A DNA stretch of 26,120 nucleotides from JAQVYV01 sp964507305 (GCA_964507305.1 CAZDPQ010000027.1:1-26120), one strand, 5' to 3'. Shown: positions 7,603-15,393, counted from the first letter of the stretch. Numbers and translations are program-made. The notes: generated by a model not told the origin, from the sequence alone.

Positions 7603-10146
7603 TCAAACCTCCGGTTTCCGGCGCGCGTGACGGCGCACCGCGTACGCCCCGGCCGCCGCGGCCAGAGCGATCCCCGCCGCGGCCGCGGCTCCGGCCGCCG
7701 CCGGCGGGAATCCGCCTTTCTTTGACGGTTCCTGCTTCGACGCGCTTGTATGGCTGTCGGCGGAAACATCTGTCTGCCTGAGATCATACCATCCGGCAAC
7801 CGTGTTGTAGATGGTTCCCGCCATGACGCGATATCCGAGATCCGTCGGATGGCATCCGTCGAACAGCAGCCAGTTGCTGCCGTAAAGCGCCGTATAGACA
7901 TCCGCGTAAGGCAGCCCGTATTCCAGGGCGATGGCGCGGATCTCATCATTGTAGGCGCGGATTCTCCCGCTCCCGGAGTCGTCCCTTGCGTAAGTCAGGC
8001 CTACCAGAACGATGGCGATGTCCGGGAGATGTTCCCTGACGGTGTCGATGTACTGCCGGTAGACTGAGCCGAAGGTTTCCACGCTGACATTCCGGCTCTG
8101 GTCGTTGAACCCGTACGCGATGAACAGGAGGTCCGGGCTGTTGTCCACGATGTCCGTCATGACGCGGTCGATCGCGGGGGCGAACGATCCCGCCGTACCG
8201 GTCATCAGGGTCCCGGAGATGGCTTTGTTGAGGAGCGTCAGCGGCGCGTCCTGGGCATCCCGGATCATGCGGTGCACGATGGAGACCCAGCAGGTCGAGG
8301 CCGGGCTGGTCGCGCCGACGCCCTCGGAGATGCTGTCGCCCGCTACCGCCATGGTCTTGAAAGGCCCGGTGAAATGGTCCGTTTCAGGATTTGCCATTCG
8401 GATGGCATATACGTTTCGGCTGAATGCCTTCTGGATCTCCGCGGTGCCTGTCCACGCGCTCCGGTCTCCGGCCAGAAGCTCCGACGCGGCTTTTGCCTGC
8501 AGATCCGGCGTAAGCCTTTTGAAAAGCGAGAGGTCGAGACGGAGGGCTGGGTCCGTCAGCGCCGCGAGCAGCGCGTCCGCGGAACCGGCTGTCCGCGCCG
8601 TCGCGGCTGCGGCGGCATTCTGCGCGTCCGTGGCCGGGGCGGGGGCATAGCTGGTGCACAGGGACGCGGCGATGCGGGAGGAAGCTGTCAGCGCGGTGCA
8701 GCGGGGCGCCAGCGCGGCGATGACCGCGCCGGCAAGGATGTCCGGGTCGCCGCGGGTCCACGGGGCTGCGGAAGTGGAGGAAAAAGCATCCGCGCAGAGA
8801 AATCCGTATTTCAGCGCGATCTGGCGGATCGCGTCGTTATATTCTGCGTGCAGATCCAGAAACGAAGGCTCCGTGTCCCGTCCAAGCGCGGGAATATTCA
8901 TCAGGACGACGACAGAGCGTTCTTGCAGCCGTCCGGCCAGTCCCGCGGCGAAGGCGTCATAGGCCGCTTCGAAATCCGCAGCGGGAACCGCGTCCGACAG
9001 CAGGCTTTCGCCGTGGAGGATCACCGTCAGGTCAGCGGTGTCCCGGGAGGAGGCGTCCTCAAAAGAGCCGGCGGACACGGCAGGCGCGCTTTTCTGGTAA
9101 AGCCCCGTCAGCTCGGTGACGATCGGCTGCCATGCCTGTCCCCCGCCCGTATCGGTCACGTACAGGATCGTCCCGAACGGCTCGCTCCTCAGGTCCATCG
9201 GGTCAGCCCCCGGCGCTTCCCCGGCCGGGACCGCTTCGATCCGCATGGCTGTCCGGACGGCGGTGCCGCCGCTGCCGGCGGCCTCCGCGCGAAGCAGATA
9301 CGAGCCTTCCGAGGGGAATGTGCAGGAAAAAGTCAGGCCGGACCCGGAAGCGACCGCTCCGCCGTCCTTCTCCAGTTTCCATCGGCAGGAAGAAGGGCTT
9401 TGCCCGTCGCTCAGCGAAATCGCGTATTCCTGCGCCGCGCCGGCCGGGACCGTTGTTTTCCCGGCGATGGACGCCGCGAGATACGAATCGCCGGAACCGA
9501 TATAGGGATCATAAAAAACGCAGGAACCTTCGCTCTCGCCGCCAATGGACAAAGTCAGAAGACCATCGAGAAAAGCGGGTGCCGTAAAGTCTTTCTGGCT
9601 GAAGATCTCCGATGAATATAAAACCCCGTCTTCCGTACCGGTGATCCGCCATTCGATCTCATCCGATCCGGCGCGTCGGATGAATTGGACCTGAAGGTCC
9701 GATGCGGCGCACGGCACGTCCGCGCCGAAATAAGTCTGCCATGCCCCGCTGTTGTCCCACAGCTGCAGTGACAGGGACAGCGTGCCGCCGGCATTGCGGA
9801 TCAGCCGCATCAGCAGCCATGTCCCGTCGTTGTTTCTCAGTCCGATGATGGAACGGACGGTCTCGGATGTGAATGTCAGTCCGTACCCGATGACGAATCC
9901 GGCGCTGCCCTCCACAGGGTCGAACATGCCGGCCGTGCCATCCCATCCGTCCTGGCCGAGGGTCCTGTTATCGTCCGAGATCGTGTAATTCCCGTTGCCT
10001 TCCCGGCCGACCAGCCACAGCGAATCCGCTGACTCTGCCATCCCCGGCCTCCCTTCCGCCTGCACGTCCGTCTTGCCGATCGCCGGCACCGAAAGAAACA
10101 GGGTAATCGCCGGAAGCAGTGTCATCCATTTCTTCACGCGTTTCAT
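7603..10146 (-). CDS. Membrane-anchored protein with two SGNH/GDSL-hydrolase-fold domains, first apparently inactive
   Basis: 847 residues, start set by AGGAGG at 10156-10162; ten upstream in-frame codons lack this. A signal peptide covers about residues 1-30. Residues about 40-225 are a beta-rich lectin-like domain. Residues about 225-310 look like an Ig/PKD-type module (TTVPAGAAQEYAISLSDG, SYLLRAEAAGSGG). Residues about 323-490 resemble an SGNH fold (GTILYVTDTGGG, DLTVILHGESLL, EYNDAIRQIALKYG) but lack the GDS serine and the DxxH pair. Residues about 595-790 form a complete SGNH hydrolase: GDSIS with Ser605, GFND at 680-682, DGCHPTD with Asp763 and His766. The C-terminus is an Ala-rich membrane helix (about 812-837) and a basic tail. 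It probably deacylates or de-esterifies an extracellular glycan. It lies 26 bases after the SIS gene. Confidence 0.85.
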   Translation of the reverse strand: MKRVKKWMTLLPAITLFLSVPAIGKTDVQAEGRPGMAESADSLWLVGREGNGNYTISDDNRTLGQDGWDGTAGMFDPVEGSAGFVIGYGLTFTSETVRSIIGLRNNDGTWLLMRLIRNAGGTLSLSLQLWDNSGAWQTYFGADVPCAASDLQVQFIRRAGSDEIEWRITGTEDGVLYSSEIFSQKDFTAPAFLDGLLTLSIGGESEGSCVFYDPYIGSGDSYLAASIAGKTTVPAGAAQEYAISLSDGQSPSSCRWKLEKDGGAVASGSGLTFSCTFPSEGSYLLRAEAAGSGGTAVRTAMRIEAVPAGEAPGADPMDLRSEPFGTILYVTDTGGGQAWQPIVTELTGLYQKSAPAVSAGSFEDASSRDTADLTVILHGESLLSDAVPAADFEAAYDAFAAGLAGRLQERSVVVLMNIPALGRDTEPSFLDLHAEYNDAIRQIALKYGFLCADAFSSTSAAPWTRGDPDILAGAVIAALAPRCTALTASSRIAASLCTSYAPAPATDAQNAAAAATARTAGSADALLAALTDPALRLDLSLFKRLTPDLQAKAASELLAGDRSAWTGTAEIQKAFSRNVYAIRMANPETDHFTGPFKTMAVAGDSISEGVGATSPASTCWVSIVHRMIRDAQDAPLTLLNKAISGTLMTGTAGSFAPAIDRVMTDIVDNSPDLLFIAYGFNDQSRNVSVETFGSVYRQYIDTVREHLPDIAIVLVGLTYARDDSGSGRIRAYNDEIRAIALEYGLPYADVYTALYGSNWLLFDGCHPTDLGYRVMAGTIYNTVAGWYDLRQTDVSADSHTSASKQEPSKKGGFPPAAAGAAAAAGIALAAAAGAYAVRRHARRKPEV

Positions 10147-10172
10147 CGGGCATTTCCTCCTCGCGGAAAGGT

Positions 10173-10817
10173 TCAACGGTCGAAAAATGCACTCTCCACT
10201 GCATCGCAGAGGGCATGATAGATCAGAAGATGGAATTCCTGGACTTCGCTCGTGACCGCGGCAGGCGCTCGGAGGTCGACATCGGCCAGTTCGGCGAGCT
10301 TTCCGCCGTTCCCGCCGGTCATCGTCACCACGGACATCCCAAGCGCTCTGGCAGCGACCGCCGCCTTGCAGACATTGTCGGCATTGCCGGACGTGCTCAT
10401 CCCGATCAGCACGTCCCCGCTCCTGCCGAGGGCGATCACCTGCTGGGCAAAAATCAGGTCAGCTCCCAGATCGTTGGCAACTGCCGTCAGGATGGAAGTC
10501 TGGGCGGCAAGCGAAACCGCCGGGAGCCCTGATTGCAGGCGGTCTTCCATCCCGCCGGTGTCCATCCCCCCGGAAGCCGCGCGGATCGCCCGTTTCAGCT
10601 CTTCCGGCAGCGGGCGTTTTTTATTGAAACCCTTGAGAAGCTCCCCGACGATGTGCGCGCTGTCCGCGCTGCTGCCGCCGTTTCCGGCGACCAGAAGCTT
10701 CCCGCCGCCGCGGTAGCAGCGGATCACCAGATCCATGGCGTCCCCGATGGATCCGGCCGCGGCCCCCAGCTCAGGATGCCTCGCGATCAGCCGATCCAGC
10801 GCTTCATGCTTTGCCAT
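10173..10817 (-). CDS. SIS-domain phosphosugar isomerase, GmhA (sedoheptulose-7-phosphate isomerase)-like
   Basis: A 214-residue cytoplasmic SIS protein. GmhA-type landmarks are GGGKLLVAGNGGSSADSAHI (residues 37-56), LIGMSTSGNADNV (137-149), TGGNGGKLAELADVDLRAP (167-185) and EVQEFHLLIYHALCDAVE, the helix carrying the catalytic-site Gln/Glu/His residues in GmhA. GmhA converts sedoheptulose 7-phosphate to D-glycero-D-manno-heptose 7-phosphate; DiaA shares the fold without that activity. The segment GFNKKRPLPEELKRAI is slightly longer than in typical GmhA. The start is an ATG inside the end of the kinase gene (14-base overlap), with GGAGGG upstream; the 80 upstream codons in the same frame are arginine-rich noise. 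Its position after a heptose-kinase-like gene supports the GmhA reading, but the real substrate could be another sugar phosphate. Confidence 0.85.
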   Translation of the reverse strand: MAKHEALDRLIARHPELGAAAGSIGDAMDLVIRCYRGGGKLLVAGNGGSSADSAHIVGELLKGFNKKRPLPEELKRAIRAASGGMDTGGMEDRLQSGLPAVSLAAQTSILTAVANDLGADLIFAQQVIALGRSGDVLIGMSTSGNADNVCKAAVAARALGMSVVTMTGGNGGKLAELADVDLRAPAAVTSEVQEFHLLIYHALCDAVESAFFDR

Positions 10818-11901
10818 TGCCTGTCCCTCCTGCTTTCCGGACGGCATACGCTTCGCGGTACCGCCCTGTGATCTCTTCTCTCGTCGCCGTCCCGGTCTGG
10901 CCCAGCTTGCGGATCGTGACCTCCGCCGCCATCCCGGCGATCTGCCCGGCCTCTTCTCTCGACGCGCCCGCTGCCAGGGCGCAGGTGTATGCCGACAGGA
11001 ACGTGTCGCCGGCGCCGCAGAAATCGATCGGCCCGGCGATGTCCCTGGGCGGCACATGGACCATCCGGTCCCCGTAGATCTGAAGATTACCTTCTTTGCC
11101 GAGCGTCATCGATACATCGCTTTGCAGGTGCTCCCGCAGAATCATGCCCGCGGCGGCGGCCCCCTCCAGTCCCTTCGCGTAAACCACCGGCTCCGTGCCG
11201 GCGGAAAGCTGCGACGCCGCCCTGGCGCTCTCGACTTCATTCGGCTTGAGGATGACATTCCGGTAGGACGTGACGCGGTCCCGGCTGTCCACGACCACGG
11301 GCATCGACCGCCCGATCCGGCACAGGACTTCCCGGACGGCGCCGGTCACGCAGCCGTTGATGAACTGGTCCGCCACACAGAAGATGTCCACCTCCCGCGC
11401 CGCCTGTTCAAGGCTTGCGATGACCATCGCCTCCTGCTCGCGTCCGAGGGGCTCCCCCGTAAAATCGAGCCGCGGATCCTCATACACCACATCGGAAATC
11501 CCTTTCCGCATCGGCTTGCAGTACGCATTCGACATATACCCGGCGATTTCCGTGACGTCTTCCGTCTCCACTCCCAGGTCCTTCATGCATTCCTTGATCA
11601 GCATCCCGCGCCAGTCGCGGCCGATCACCCCGATCGCCCGGATCGCACGCGGCCGGAGTGCCGCCAGGTTCGCAACGACATTGCCGCCGGCTCCCGGCGA
11701 ATACGTCTCCCTCACGATCGGCAGGGGGAAATGCGGAGTCTCCCGCGAAATCTCGCTTCTGGTCATGTCGGCGTACCAGTAGATGTCGATGCACAGGTCG
11801 CCGAGAAATCCGACCCGGATGCCGGAGATCCTGTCCAGCAGTTCGAGGAGCCTGCCTTCCGCAAGGCCTCCATATTCAATGATCGTACGCTCAGCGCTCA
11901 T
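10804..11901 (-). CDS. PfkB-family carbohydrate kinase, D-glycero-D-manno-heptose-7-phosphate kinase (HldA/RfaE1)-like
   Basis: A 365-residue ribokinase-fold enzyme, cytoplasmic. PfkB signatures are GAGGNVVANLAAL (70-82), the KPNEVE strand (219-224) and DFCGAGDTFLSAY (293-305) with Asp299 as catalytic base. The end, IAGMAAEVTIRKLGQTGTA, is characteristic of the kinase half of HldE/RfaE, which phosphorylates heptose 7-phosphate at C1. The nucleotidyltransferase half of HldE is absent, and no such enzyme is encoded elsewhere in the window. An N-terminal extension of about 25 residues precedes the first strand. It overlaps the DHS-like gene by 4 bases (ATGA) and the SIS gene by 14, which implies coupled translation. 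Another sugar phosphate remains possible as substrate. Confidence 0.85.
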   Translation of the reverse strand: MSAERTIIEYGGLAEGRLLELLDRISGIRVGFLGDLCIDIYWYADMTRSEISRETPHFPLPIVRETYSPGAGGNVVANLAALRPRAIRAIGVIGRDWRGMLIKECMKDLGVETEDVTEIAGYMSNAYCKPMRKGISDVVYEDPRLDFTGEPLGREQEAMVIASLEQAAREVDIFCVADQFINGCVTGAVREVLCRIGRSMPVVVDSRDRVTSYRNVILKPNEVESARAASQLSAGTEPVVYAKGLEGAAAAGMILREHLQSDVSMTLGKEGNLQIYGDRMVHVPPRDIAGPIDFCGAGDTFLSAYTCALAAGASREEAGQIAGMAAEVTIRKLGQTGTATREEITGRYREAYAVRKAGGTGNGKA

Positions 11902-12869
11902 ATCCGCTCCTGCCTTGCCTTGATTTTCCGATAGAGGTTCGGGATGGTGACCTGGTGGTCGCCGCGGAAATGGTATCCCCAGCCGCCCCGGCTTGTCGGA
12001 CGGTTCACGATGTTCTTACGGGGACGATAATAGTAATTCGGGTCGTCATACCCGATCTTGCTCCGGAAATCACCCAGGTCCACCAGATCGAAATTCGCCG
12101 TGGTGATGCGGAACGTGTCGTATCCCAGATTTCTGGAGATGGAGAGCGCCTTGAGGAAAACCTCCGGCCCGATGACCCCCGATCCGAAATTCAGGAAAAC
12201 ACCGCCGTCCAGCCGGGACACGGTGTCGCAGAAAATCTTGAAATCCGCGCCGCTCGCAGCTCCGATCGCCCCGAAATCCACGATCGGATGCTGGTGGATG
12301 ATGTCGGTGCCCAGAGCGATATGGTAGGTGCACGGGACATCATGCCGGTATGCCTGGTAAAAAACGCAGTCGTCCTTGTAAGGGAAACGCCCGGGATCCC
12401 GGTCGACATACACCGCCAGGCTCTCGCCATAACCCAGTCCTTCTTTCACTCCGGCCTGGATCGCTTCATTCATCCATCGCCCGGTCTCCTCCCACATCCC
12501 GAACGAACCGTCCTCGATCGCCGTCGCCACATCCTCGCTCGTGCCCCCGTTGTAGCAAAGCTCGAAGTCATGGATGCTGCAGGCGCCGTTGCCGGCGATA
12601 TGCGTGATGACGCCCATCTTCACAAGCTCGATGATAAACCGCGACAGACGGTTTTTGATCACATGCGCGCCCTGGGACCAGATGACCGGCCGGCCGTTCC
12701 GGCGGGCTTCCACGATCTTTTCCACCAGGATGTCCATCGGCTCCCCCCCGAAATCCTCCACGGCGGTATCCAGATCATACATGTTGTCGATCCTGACAAG
12801 ATTATGCCGGTCCCGGACCGAAAAGGTCCGGATCTCCGAAAAATCCATTTCCCCGTATTTGCTTCCCAT
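11898..12869 (-). CDS. Deoxyhypusine-synthase-like Rossmann protein of unknown role
   Basis: 323 residues, cytoplasmic. Segments recall bacterial deoxyhypusine-synthase-like proteins: PVIWSQGAHVIKNRL (61-75), VITHIAGNGACSIHDFE (87-103), GTSEDV (109-114), LGTDIIHQHP (186-195), GGVFLNFGSGVIGPEVFLK (222-240), RITTANFDL (254-262) and YYRPRKNIVNRP (280-291). True DHS transfers aminobutyl from spermidine to a lysine of eIF5A, a protein bacteria lack in that form, so another NAD-dependent reaction is likely. I recall family members near heptose genes, but could not check this. GGGAGG precedes the ATG by 5 bases. It is tightly coupled to the kinase (ATGA), which argues for a role in the same sugar pathway. 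The family call is moderate; the function is unknown. Confidence 0.6.
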   Translation of the reverse strand: MGSKYGEMDFSEIRTFSVRDRHNLVRIDNMYDLDTAVEDFGGEPMDILVEKIVEARRNGRPVIWSQGAHVIKNRLSRFIIELVKMGVITHIAGNGACSIHDFELCYNGGTSEDVATAIEDGSFGMWEETGRWMNEAIQAGVKEGLGYGESLAVYVDRDPGRFPYKDDCVFYQAYRHDVPCTYHIALGTDIIHQHPIVDFGAIGAASGADFKIFCDTVSRLDGGVFLNFGSGVIGPEVFLKALSISRNLGYDTFRITTANFDLVDLGDFRSKIGYDDPNYYYRPRKNIVNRPTSRGGWGYHFRGDHQVTIPNLYRKIKARQERI

Positions 12870-12914
12870 ACATTCCTCCCGTCATCCGTTCAGCGGAGTC
12901 TCCCCGCAGTCCGG

Positions 12915-13724
12915 TCAAAACCCGAGCCAGCGAAGCAGCTCCCCGGTATCCGTAAAATCCCCCGTAATGGCATGGGCACCCGCGCGGACCAGGCGTTCGC
13001 GTTTCACAGGGTTGAGACCTCTCCGGCGGATCTCGTCCGTCGCCGTCCCGAGCGTGACAGCCCGGTATTCGTTGCCGAGCTCGATCTCGACCTTGCCGTC
13101 GCCGGCTACCAGCAATTCGCCGCCGCGCAGCCCCCGGCTCTCGATCAGATCCCGGATGACCGCTTCCTTGGAGCAGTCCCGCCTGCGAAGCGGCGCGCCC
13201 CGCAGCGTGTCGAACAGCCCGGCCATCCCGAGGACCCTGGCCTCATTCTGCACATCGGGATCATCCGTCCCGCTGGCTACGCAGATCGCGACGCCCCGCT
13301 CCCGCAGCGCCGTAACGAATTCGCGTGCGCCCGCCATCAGATAATCCTCTTCCGATAGATTTCCGAGGTCCATCTGATGCCGCCGTTCGTTGACGATCTT
13401 CATCAGCCGTTCATTGTAAGCGTCCTTATAAAACCAGGGATCATCCGGAAGCCGGTTCCCCGGCACGGTCCGGTTCAGGTACTCCACGAACCAGTCCATC
13501 TGGAAAATAGTCTGGATGCCGGTCGACCGGTCGATATATCCGCGGATTTCCGCCCGGATCCCATCCGTCAGTTCGCAGGCCTGTCCCACGAATTCAAGCA
13601 TGACTTCTTCCATGACCTGCTCCCAGCCGCAGCGCAGCGTGGAAATGGTCCCGTCAAAATCAAAGACTGCCGTGCGGATTTTCGGCCTGTCTGCCGGCAA
13701 AGGTTTTATGATCTCCAAACTCAT
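12915..13724 (-). CDS. HAD-superfamily hydrolase (phosphatase with helical cap)
   Basis: A 269-residue cytoplasmic haloacid-dehalogenase phosphatase. Motif I is VFDFDGTIS with Asp22 and Asp24; motif II is CVASGTDD with Ser151; motif III is probably Lys186 (RDCSKEAVI); motif IV is LLVAGDGKVEIELG with Asp209. A helical cap of about 100 residues sits between motifs I and II, as in beta-phosphoglucomutase-like phosphatases, unlike the small capless GmhB. In this operon it may remove a phosphate from the kinase product. The start is uncertain: ATG 13724 has GGAGG (13737-13741) 12 bases upstream, while ATG 13736 directly abuts it. It is the first gene of the operon, 45 bases before the DHS-like gene and right behind the palindrome at 13744-13768. 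Confidence 0.85.
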   Translation of the reverse strand: MSLEIIKPLPADRPKIRTAVFDFDGTISTLRCGWEQVMEEVMLEFVGQACELTDGIRAEIRGYIDRSTGIQTIFQMDWFVEYLNRTVPGNRLPDDPWFYKDAYNERLMKIVNERRHQMDLGNLSEEDYLMAGAREFVTALRERGVAICVASGTDDPDVQNEARVLGMAGLFDTLRGAPLRRRDCSKEAVIRDLIESRGLRGGELLVAGDGKVEIELGNEYRAVTLGTATDEIRRRGLNPVKRERLVRAGAHAITGDFTDTGELLRWLGF

Positions 13725-13743
13725 ACGCTCTTTCATCCTCCGG

Positions 13744-13768
13744 ATATTGTTCATCTCTTGAACTATAT
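13744..13768. promoter_or_regulatory. 25-bp palindrome, candidate operator of the sugar operon
   Basis: Arms ATATTGTTCA (13744-13753) and TGAACTATAT (13759-13768) are inverted copies matching at 9 of 10 positions, with a 5-base centre. It lies 20 bases before the HAD start and includes a TATAGT that could serve as a -10 on the minus strand, though no good -35 is visible. It is a plausible site for the ROK repressor encoded just upstream. Confidence 0.55.
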
Positions 13769-13811
13769 CAAGCATACATCGGAAGCGGCTAAAAAGCAAT
13801 AGGAGAGCGGG

Positions 13812-13835
13812 AAAACCCAGGCAGATCGGCCGGGC
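13812..13835 (-). terminator. Probable terminator after the ROK gene
   Basis: On the minus strand, GCCCGG and CCTGGGT form a 6-bp stem with two wobble pairs around an 8-base loop, followed by TTTTCCC, 3 bases past the ROK stop codon. It would separate the feo-dtxR-ROK unit from the sugar operon. Confidence 0.45.
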
Positions 13836-13837
13836 TA

Positions 13838-14989
13838 TCACAGCTGCTGGCTGAAATGCCGCGCGATCACGGCGGCGGCGGAACTTACGGCTTCTTCCTC
13901 CTTATCCGGTCTGGAGAAAAGCACATCGACGCGGTGGACGCGGTTGATCATCGAGCGGCTGTTGAGGATCTCCGCGATCATGGAGCGAAGCAGGTCGGAA
14001 CGGTAATTGAATTCACCATACAGCATGATGGAATCCAGGTCGAACAGGTTGGCCGCGCTGACGAGGCCGCAGGCCAGGCGGCGCGCCTGATAGTCCAGGA
14101 TGTCGAGCGCGTACGGCCGGCCGGCGTACGCGTCGTCCACGACCTTTTCGTAATCGCTGAACCCGAACCGCGCTTTTATCGCGGACATCGTGGCGTAAAG
14201 CTCCAGGCAGCCGGCATTCCCGCACGGGCATTCGGGGCCCTCGATGTCGATGCTGATATGACCGAGCTCGCCGGCATGCCCGCCATACCCTCTGTAGACC
14301 TGCCCGTCGCGGATCAGGCAGGAGCCGATGCCGTCGGACAGGATCACGAACAGGGAATTCCGGTAATCCTTCAAAGTCCCTCTGTCATATTCGAGCATGG
14401 CCAGGAGGACCGAGTTGTTTTCGAGAAAAACAGGCAGGGGGAATTCCCTGCGGATCCATGAGACGATCGGAACATTCGCGAAAAGGCTGAAATTCGGCGG
14501 ATTCAGGATCACGCCGCCTTCATCGTCGAGCGGGCCGGGGCTGCTGATCCCGATGCCGGCCATCGACTCCATGCCGATGCCGTTCCGCCGCATCAGCCTC
14601 CGGATGCTCTTGCATATCCAGGCCGCGGCAGCGGCCGGATCCGAAAAGTGTCCGGTCTTTTCCTCCATCCGGTCGATCCGTCCGGCGCGCAGGTCGGTGA
14701 TCACGGCCATCAGCCTGCGGCGGTGCAGGACGATGCCGGCCACATACCGGTAGTCCGGCACGATGTCCAGCAGGACCGGATTTCTCCCCCGTCCCGTCAC
14801 GGTCTTTCCGATTTCCCGCAGCTGCCCCTCGGCGATCAGGCTGTTCGTGATCATCGTGACCGCGGCCTTGGACATGCCGGTCTCCCGCGACAGCTGCGCG
14901 CGCGAAACCGGCTGCCTGCGGATCAGGTTCAGGATCAGAGCGCGGTTGACGCTCCGGAGCGTGCCGGCATTGGATCCTTTTCGCGTCAT
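13838..14989 (-). CDS. ROK-family transcriptional repressor (XylR/NagC type)
   Basis: A 383-residue sugar-responsive regulator. Residues 8-70 are a winged helix (NRALILNLIRRQPVSRAQLS, GMSKAAVTMITNSLI). The rest is a ROK fold with the zinc signature: GGHAGELGHISID then CPCGNAGCLE (His244, Cys254, Cys256, Cys261). Where ROK sugar kinases have the catalytic END, this protein reads LENNSVLL, so the aspartate is Asn and kinase activity is unlikely, as expected for a repressor. The ATG at 14989 overlaps the stop of the DtxR-type gene (ATGA), and an upstream in-frame extension of 22 codons lies inside that gene and is rejected. It most probably senses a sugar or sugar phosphate handled by the operon at 5294-13724. 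Its physical coupling to an iron regulator is unusual. Confidence 0.92.
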   Translation of the reverse strand: MTRKGSNAGTLRSVNRALILNLIRRQPVSRAQLSRETGMSKAAVTMITNSLIAEGQLREIGKTVTGRGRNPVLLDIVPDYRYVAGIVLHRRRLMAVITDLRAGRIDRMEEKTGHFSDPAAAAAWICKSIRRLMRRNGIGMESMAGIGISSPGPLDDEGGVILNPPNFSLFANVPIVSWIRREFPLPVFLENNSVLLAMLEYDRGTLKDYRNSLFVILSDGIGSCLIRDGQVYRGYGGHAGELGHISIDIEGPECPCGNAGCLELYATMSAIKARFGFSDYEKVVDDAYAGRPYALDILDYQARRLACGLVSAANLFDLDSIMLYGEFNYRSDLLRSMIAEILNSRSMINRVHRVDVLFSRPDKEEEAVSSAAAVIARHFSQQL

Positions 14990-15393
14990 GGCTTCGCCGC
15001 GCCTTTCCGCAGCGGCCCATCGCTGCAGCGGTCCGAAAAAAAGTCCTTCATGCACTGGAAGCTCTTCGCGCTGATGCTGTGCTCGATCCTGCAGGAATCG
15101 GCATAAGCCGTCTCCTCATCCACTCCGAGCGACATCAGGATCTGCGCGATGACCTGGTGGCGCTCGTACATCCGTTCTGCGATCTCAAGGCCCTTGCGCT
15201 CCAGCGTGATGTATCCGTCGTCGTCGACGGCGATATAGCCGTCCCCGCGCAGCCGCTTCATGGCGATGCTGACGGTCGGCTTGGAATACCCTGTCCGGTT
15301 GACCACATCGATGGACCGGACGCGGCTGAACTTTTGCGTCAGGATCAGAAGAGTCTCAAGATAATTTTCCGCCGATTCGTGAACTTTTGCCAT
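14986..15393 (-). CDS. DtxR/MntR-family metal-dependent transcriptional regulator
   Basis: A 135-residue regulator without the C-terminal SH3 domain, close to MntR in length. It begins HESAENYLETLLIL, the usual family N-terminus, followed by a winged helix (SIDVVNRTGYSKPTVSIAMKRL, wing DGYITLERKG) and a dimerisation region. Metal-site residues visible are Glu13, His79 and the set Cys101, Glu104, His105 in SCRIEHSIS. Cys in that place resembles the Cys-Glu-His site of iron-sensing DtxR/IdeR more than the Glu of MntR. GAGG at 15398-15401 sets the start; 53 upstream in-frame codons are composition noise. It follows feoB and its Cys-rich partner, and probably represses feoA through the GTTAG/CTAAC boxes. 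It is translationally coupled to the ROK gene. Confidence 0.9.
   Translation of the reverse strand: MAKVHESAENYLETLLILTQKFSRVRSIDVVNRTGYSKPTVSIAMKRLRGDGYIAVDDDGYITLERKGLEIAERMYERHQVIAQILMSLGVDEETAYADSCRIEHSISAKSFQCMKDFFSDRCSDGPLRKGAAKP

Noticed and set aside
10818..11057. N-terminal extension of the SIS isomerase frame by 80 codons
   Set aside because: The extension is Arg/Ser-rich, lies wholly within the kinase gene and has no ribosome site; ATG 10817 has GGAGGG upstream and begins a normal family N-terminus.
11955..13358. 467-codon plus-strand frame across the DHS-like and HAD genes
   Set aside because: Antisense shadow; both minus-strand genes carry family motifs and proper ribosome sites, this one does not.
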